The notes beneath the pieces were generated by a model that had not been told where the DNA came from, searched no databases, and saw only the letters and a list, made by a program, of their open reading frames with translations. Below are positions 61,029-64,000 of a stretch of 64,000 bases of DNA, piece after piece. This DNA comes from Mesostigma viride (Eukaryota > Streptophyta > Mesostigmatophyceae > Mesostigmatales > Mesostigmataceae): assembly GCA_009746045.1 (NCBI GenBank), contig RPFO01000246.1, positions 367,001 through 431,000 of the forward strand, given 5' to 3'. Both the position numbers and the translations under genes were made by a program. How positions within the stretch are numbered: position 1 is the stretch's first letter; every line of letters starts with the position of its first letter.

Positions 61029-64000
61029 ATGGCTCTGATTAGGCCCCCATCGGTATTCGGACTGCCATTACACGAGCTACGGGAACGCGACCACCGTGAT
61101 GTGCCTAAGGTGGTGGTTGAGACTGTTCGTTGGCTAGAAATCCACGGTGAGTATCGCTACTTGCATCTAAAGAAACCAAGTTTCTGTGACCCAGAGCTGC
61201 CGCCTCACAGTGTTAAATGCTGCGCCCGCTCGGTGATCTGGGGATAAACTCGTCAAGGTTGCCACAATCGCAATGTTTTTCCCGATGTAACTTTACAGCC
61301 TTGGACGAGGTGGACCTTTTCAAGGCGCGGGGGGATATGGCACGTGTCCAGGCAATACGAAACGCCTACGACAAGAGTGAGTTTATAAAATGCTTTGATT
61401 TGCCGGCAAATTGCTAGGCTTTCTGTCCAGTTGCGCTGGCTAATTTGCTTCCGGCCTGTCATGATGCTTCTATGGGGAATACAGAGTCAAGTACCCCAGA
61501 TTTCATGCGCCAATCGCCTCGTTTTGTTCCCAGGTGATGAGGGTCGCAACACACAGCTTGTCGAATCCAACCTTGCATGTCACCTTTAGCAGTACTAATT
61601 TTCAAATAAGTACCTTAAGTTGTTAGCTCTTCTGGTGCATGCAGTGCACAACCAATCGTACTCTTGATATCATTTTAAATTTCCCAACATATCTGCGGTA
61701 GTGGTCCAAGATAAGCTATCATTTCGAAGCTCCAGCCTGCAAAGCTGCAACTTCATCACAAGTTTGGCAATACCCATTCACAAGCTTGAAGTTGAGCATG
61801 GAGAATGGCACGCGCCTTACCCTGCCGCCATTGGAGTTGTCTGCATGCATCTCCCATGATTGTGTGCTTCCATTGCACAATGCACCTTTGGCATCATCCA
61901 CCCTTGGGCTGGGCCCAGATGAAGACGACCCGCTGCAGGGATGCTCTCATTCCCACACGGTTGCCGCGGTGCTGAAGTATTTCCTGCAAATCCTGCCTGA
62001 GCCACCGATCAGCTATGCTGCTTACCAGAGCTGGATAGCTGATGACGGTACGTTGTCGCGCCAGTTGACTAAGCACGTTGGCCCAGTTGTGGGCCAGGTG
62101 TTGACTTTTGGACATGGACAATCTTGGCTGTGGACATGGACGAAAGGAATGGGTGTGCTCTGGTGCAGCTGTGTCCAACCTGCCGGCACAAAACTGTGTA
62201 GAATTCCATAATCACGTCATCCATGATTTGCATACCAAATCAGGATGACTCCTGTGGTGACACCAGCCTATTATGTTCCACCAGGAAGCTAGAAATTTCC
62301 CTGTAAATCGGATGGTGGAAGGAATGCATTTCTCATGTGGAGGGACTTGGCAGGTCCCAGACAACAAGGGTGTTATGCTTGTTTTCTCAGCTTTGCCGCC
62401 TCTGACAGCCTTTCAGATTGGCAATGCAACTGCATGTGCTCCAGGTGAATGATGGCTACAGTTGGTGAAAATTACCATGGCAACCGTGCCGTGGCATACT
62501 GGCTCCCCCCCCCCGCCCCCTCGCCCCCCCTGCCTAAATTTCTGCTTGCCTGTTTCTCTGCATGACCTCTTCAGTGTGCAATAGGGAACTTTGGTGCGCA
62601 TGCCAATGTGACAACCACCCGCCACCTGCAGTCAGCACACAATGTCTGTTGAATTGCACCTATCCATGCACAGTCCATGCCTTCCTCTTTGTCACGCTTG
62701 CTGGCTTCTTAACGGGTGCCACTTTCATCTTGCGGCTTTGTTCCTTTTGCAGTGTCAAGTTTTCCTTCATTTGCAGTTTCCCCTTCATTTGCAGTTGCAT
62801 GTGCGTTGGTTGTAATGATCCAGAACGATGCATTTACGGTCCCCACCGTCTCTGCAATGATCTCAATTGTTGCTGGTGTGCCCCCAGCTTGCCCCTTACT
62901 CTCCCCCCACCCGATTCCCACCCAAGCTAAGGCCACCATGTTGTCACATCTCTTGCACTGTCCAAGTTCATTCCTTCGCAGTTCGTTCCGATTGCCATTA
63001 TCATGACAAAATGAGGTCCGGCACTACACCGCCTGTATTGGTAGTTTTAATGCATACCCAATCGCTGCCCTCTGCGCATTTTGAATTACCCTGGATCGAT
63101 TGTTGGGAGCCAAGTAAGGTCCCCGGCTTTTCTTTCTTTATTTAAAATTCTTCGTTTGTTTTTTGGTCGTCCAGCCGTTCAAGGCAGTCGGGTACTTATT
63201 TACTACGGTGAGATCCCCTGATTTTCTGTTGTTTCAGCTTGCTGTTTCCCCCAGAGTAACCCCCCAGGGACGGCAAGCTTAAATTATTTCATTTTGTTAG
63301 TTTGTTTGCTAGCTTATCTCTCATGCAAATCCAGAGCCCGGGAACTTAGTCAATATTTCTTTGTTTGTTTTAGCGTTTTCAGGCGGAAAGTTTTCGAGCA
63401 ATTCTTAATTTTATCAAGCTACCAATGCGGGCGGTGTATGTCATCATTTCGCATCAATGCCCAGTTTTGTAAGCATGGGAATTCGAACATAGGAAAACAC
63501 CACCTCGTGGCCATGCCCTCGGCTGCGTGACTGGTAATGAATTTTTAATAGCCTTATGACATAACTAACTGCCCTTGGTCAGTGTGGTCTATCACTTCCG
63601 CGTATCTTTGCTGCTTGCAGACATCAACTGCGAGTGCACGTATGCCAACGTGCGCCAGCTGGCGGAGCAGCTGCCCCGCTCCTCCTCGGCGCTTCTTGAG
63701 GAGCTGCTCCCGTTGCTGCACTGCCTCTCGGAGCCGACCGCAGCCGAGGGTGGCAGCTCCCTCATGGTGTTGCCTGGCCACGGCGCCAACCACAACCTGG
63801 CGGCACTGTTCGCACCCATGCTCACCCGCCTGCCTCTTGGAAACAGTAAGTCAATGGCAATTTAACGAGTAATGGTGAAGGGAAACGGTTGAGGGCAAGA
63901 ATCTGCTAATGATGGCTGATACATCCGAATGTCTTAGGCATCCACCCGTATTGCCCTGCCGTGTGTTCCCGAGACTGCCCGCCTAGCCAGTTTCTCTGTG
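61029..64000 (+). CDS. RhoGAP-domain protein, 5' part (runs off the window)
   Basis: Predicted exons: 61029-61146, 61299-61376, 61919-62047 and 63621-63845, all GT-AG with matching phases. The gene continues past 64000. The RhoGAP fold is recognisable from the first residues: FGLPLHEL, DVPKVVVETVRWLEIHG, ARGDMARVQAIRNAYDK, HTVAAVLKYFLQILPEPP (the conserved helix and LPEP turn), then LLEELLPLLHCLSE and NHNLAALFAPMLTRL. RhoGAPs speed GTP hydrolysis by Rho-family GTPases. The usual arginine-finger segment (G-x-F/Y-R-x-x-G) falls at the first junction, where LDEVDLFKARGD is read, so the canonical finger Arg appears altered or shifted. The 1.57-kb third intron could hide an exon. An alternative acceptor at 61535 exists. 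Confidence 0.82.

Noticed and set aside
61535-61587. Alternative third RhoGAP exon starting SDEGRNTQ
   Set aside because: It is in phase but runs to a stop after 18 codons with no donor. The acceptor at 61919 leads straight into conserved RhoGAP sequence.

Overview
This window is nuclear DNA of a eukaryote. Four intron-rich genes with GT-AG splicing can be rebuilt exon by exon, and they encode eukaryotic proteins: a COPII coat subunit, a RhoGAP protein and two protein kinases. High GC content, a Raf-like kinase with DFN in place of DFG, LINE fragments and heavy simple-sequence expansion suggest a microalga, perhaps of the green lineage. That guess is an inference and could be wrong. No tRNA, rRNA or CRISPR locus was seen.

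Layout. Positions 1-5640 hold no recognisable gene and are dominated by a 42-bp minisatellite (610-2080) and a 34-bp minisatellite (4291-5273). From 19581 down to 5643, on the minus strand, lies a bacterial-type (PknB-like) Ser/Thr kinase gene in at least 14 exons whose phases all agree. Its N-terminus probably lies in further exons up to about 21941. Starting about 1.1 kb away and running the other way (23040-37605, plus) is a complete 12-exon SEC24 gene. Almost every larger intron of SEC24 carries its own tandem repeat, and intron 10 also carries a 784-bp transposon with 8-bp target duplications. Positions 38100-51130 are a graveyard of mobile DNA: two tRNA-derived SINE-like copies, several decayed LINE fragments on both strands, and a broken coding region of unknown family (about 41030-46740). 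A 1702-bp TTAA-flanked element sits inside that coding region. From 59733 down to 51732 (minus) lies an 8-exon gene that joins a long N-terminal WD40-like region to a C-terminal Raf-like (TKL) kinase. Divergent from it, a RhoGAP gene starts at 61029 and runs off the right edge.

The most unusual pattern is that introns of both SEC24 and the PknB-like kinase contain tandem copies of their own splice junctions, sometimes with the first or last bases of the adjacent exon. Five such arrays can be read directly, at both 5' and 3' splice sites. Together with the repeat-filled introns this suggests introns here grow by local tandem duplication that includes splice sites. The genes form two divergent pairs (kinase/SEC24 and WD40-kinase/RhoGAP). 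There is no evidence that they act in one pathway, although Raf-like kinases and RhoGAPs are both signalling proteins.
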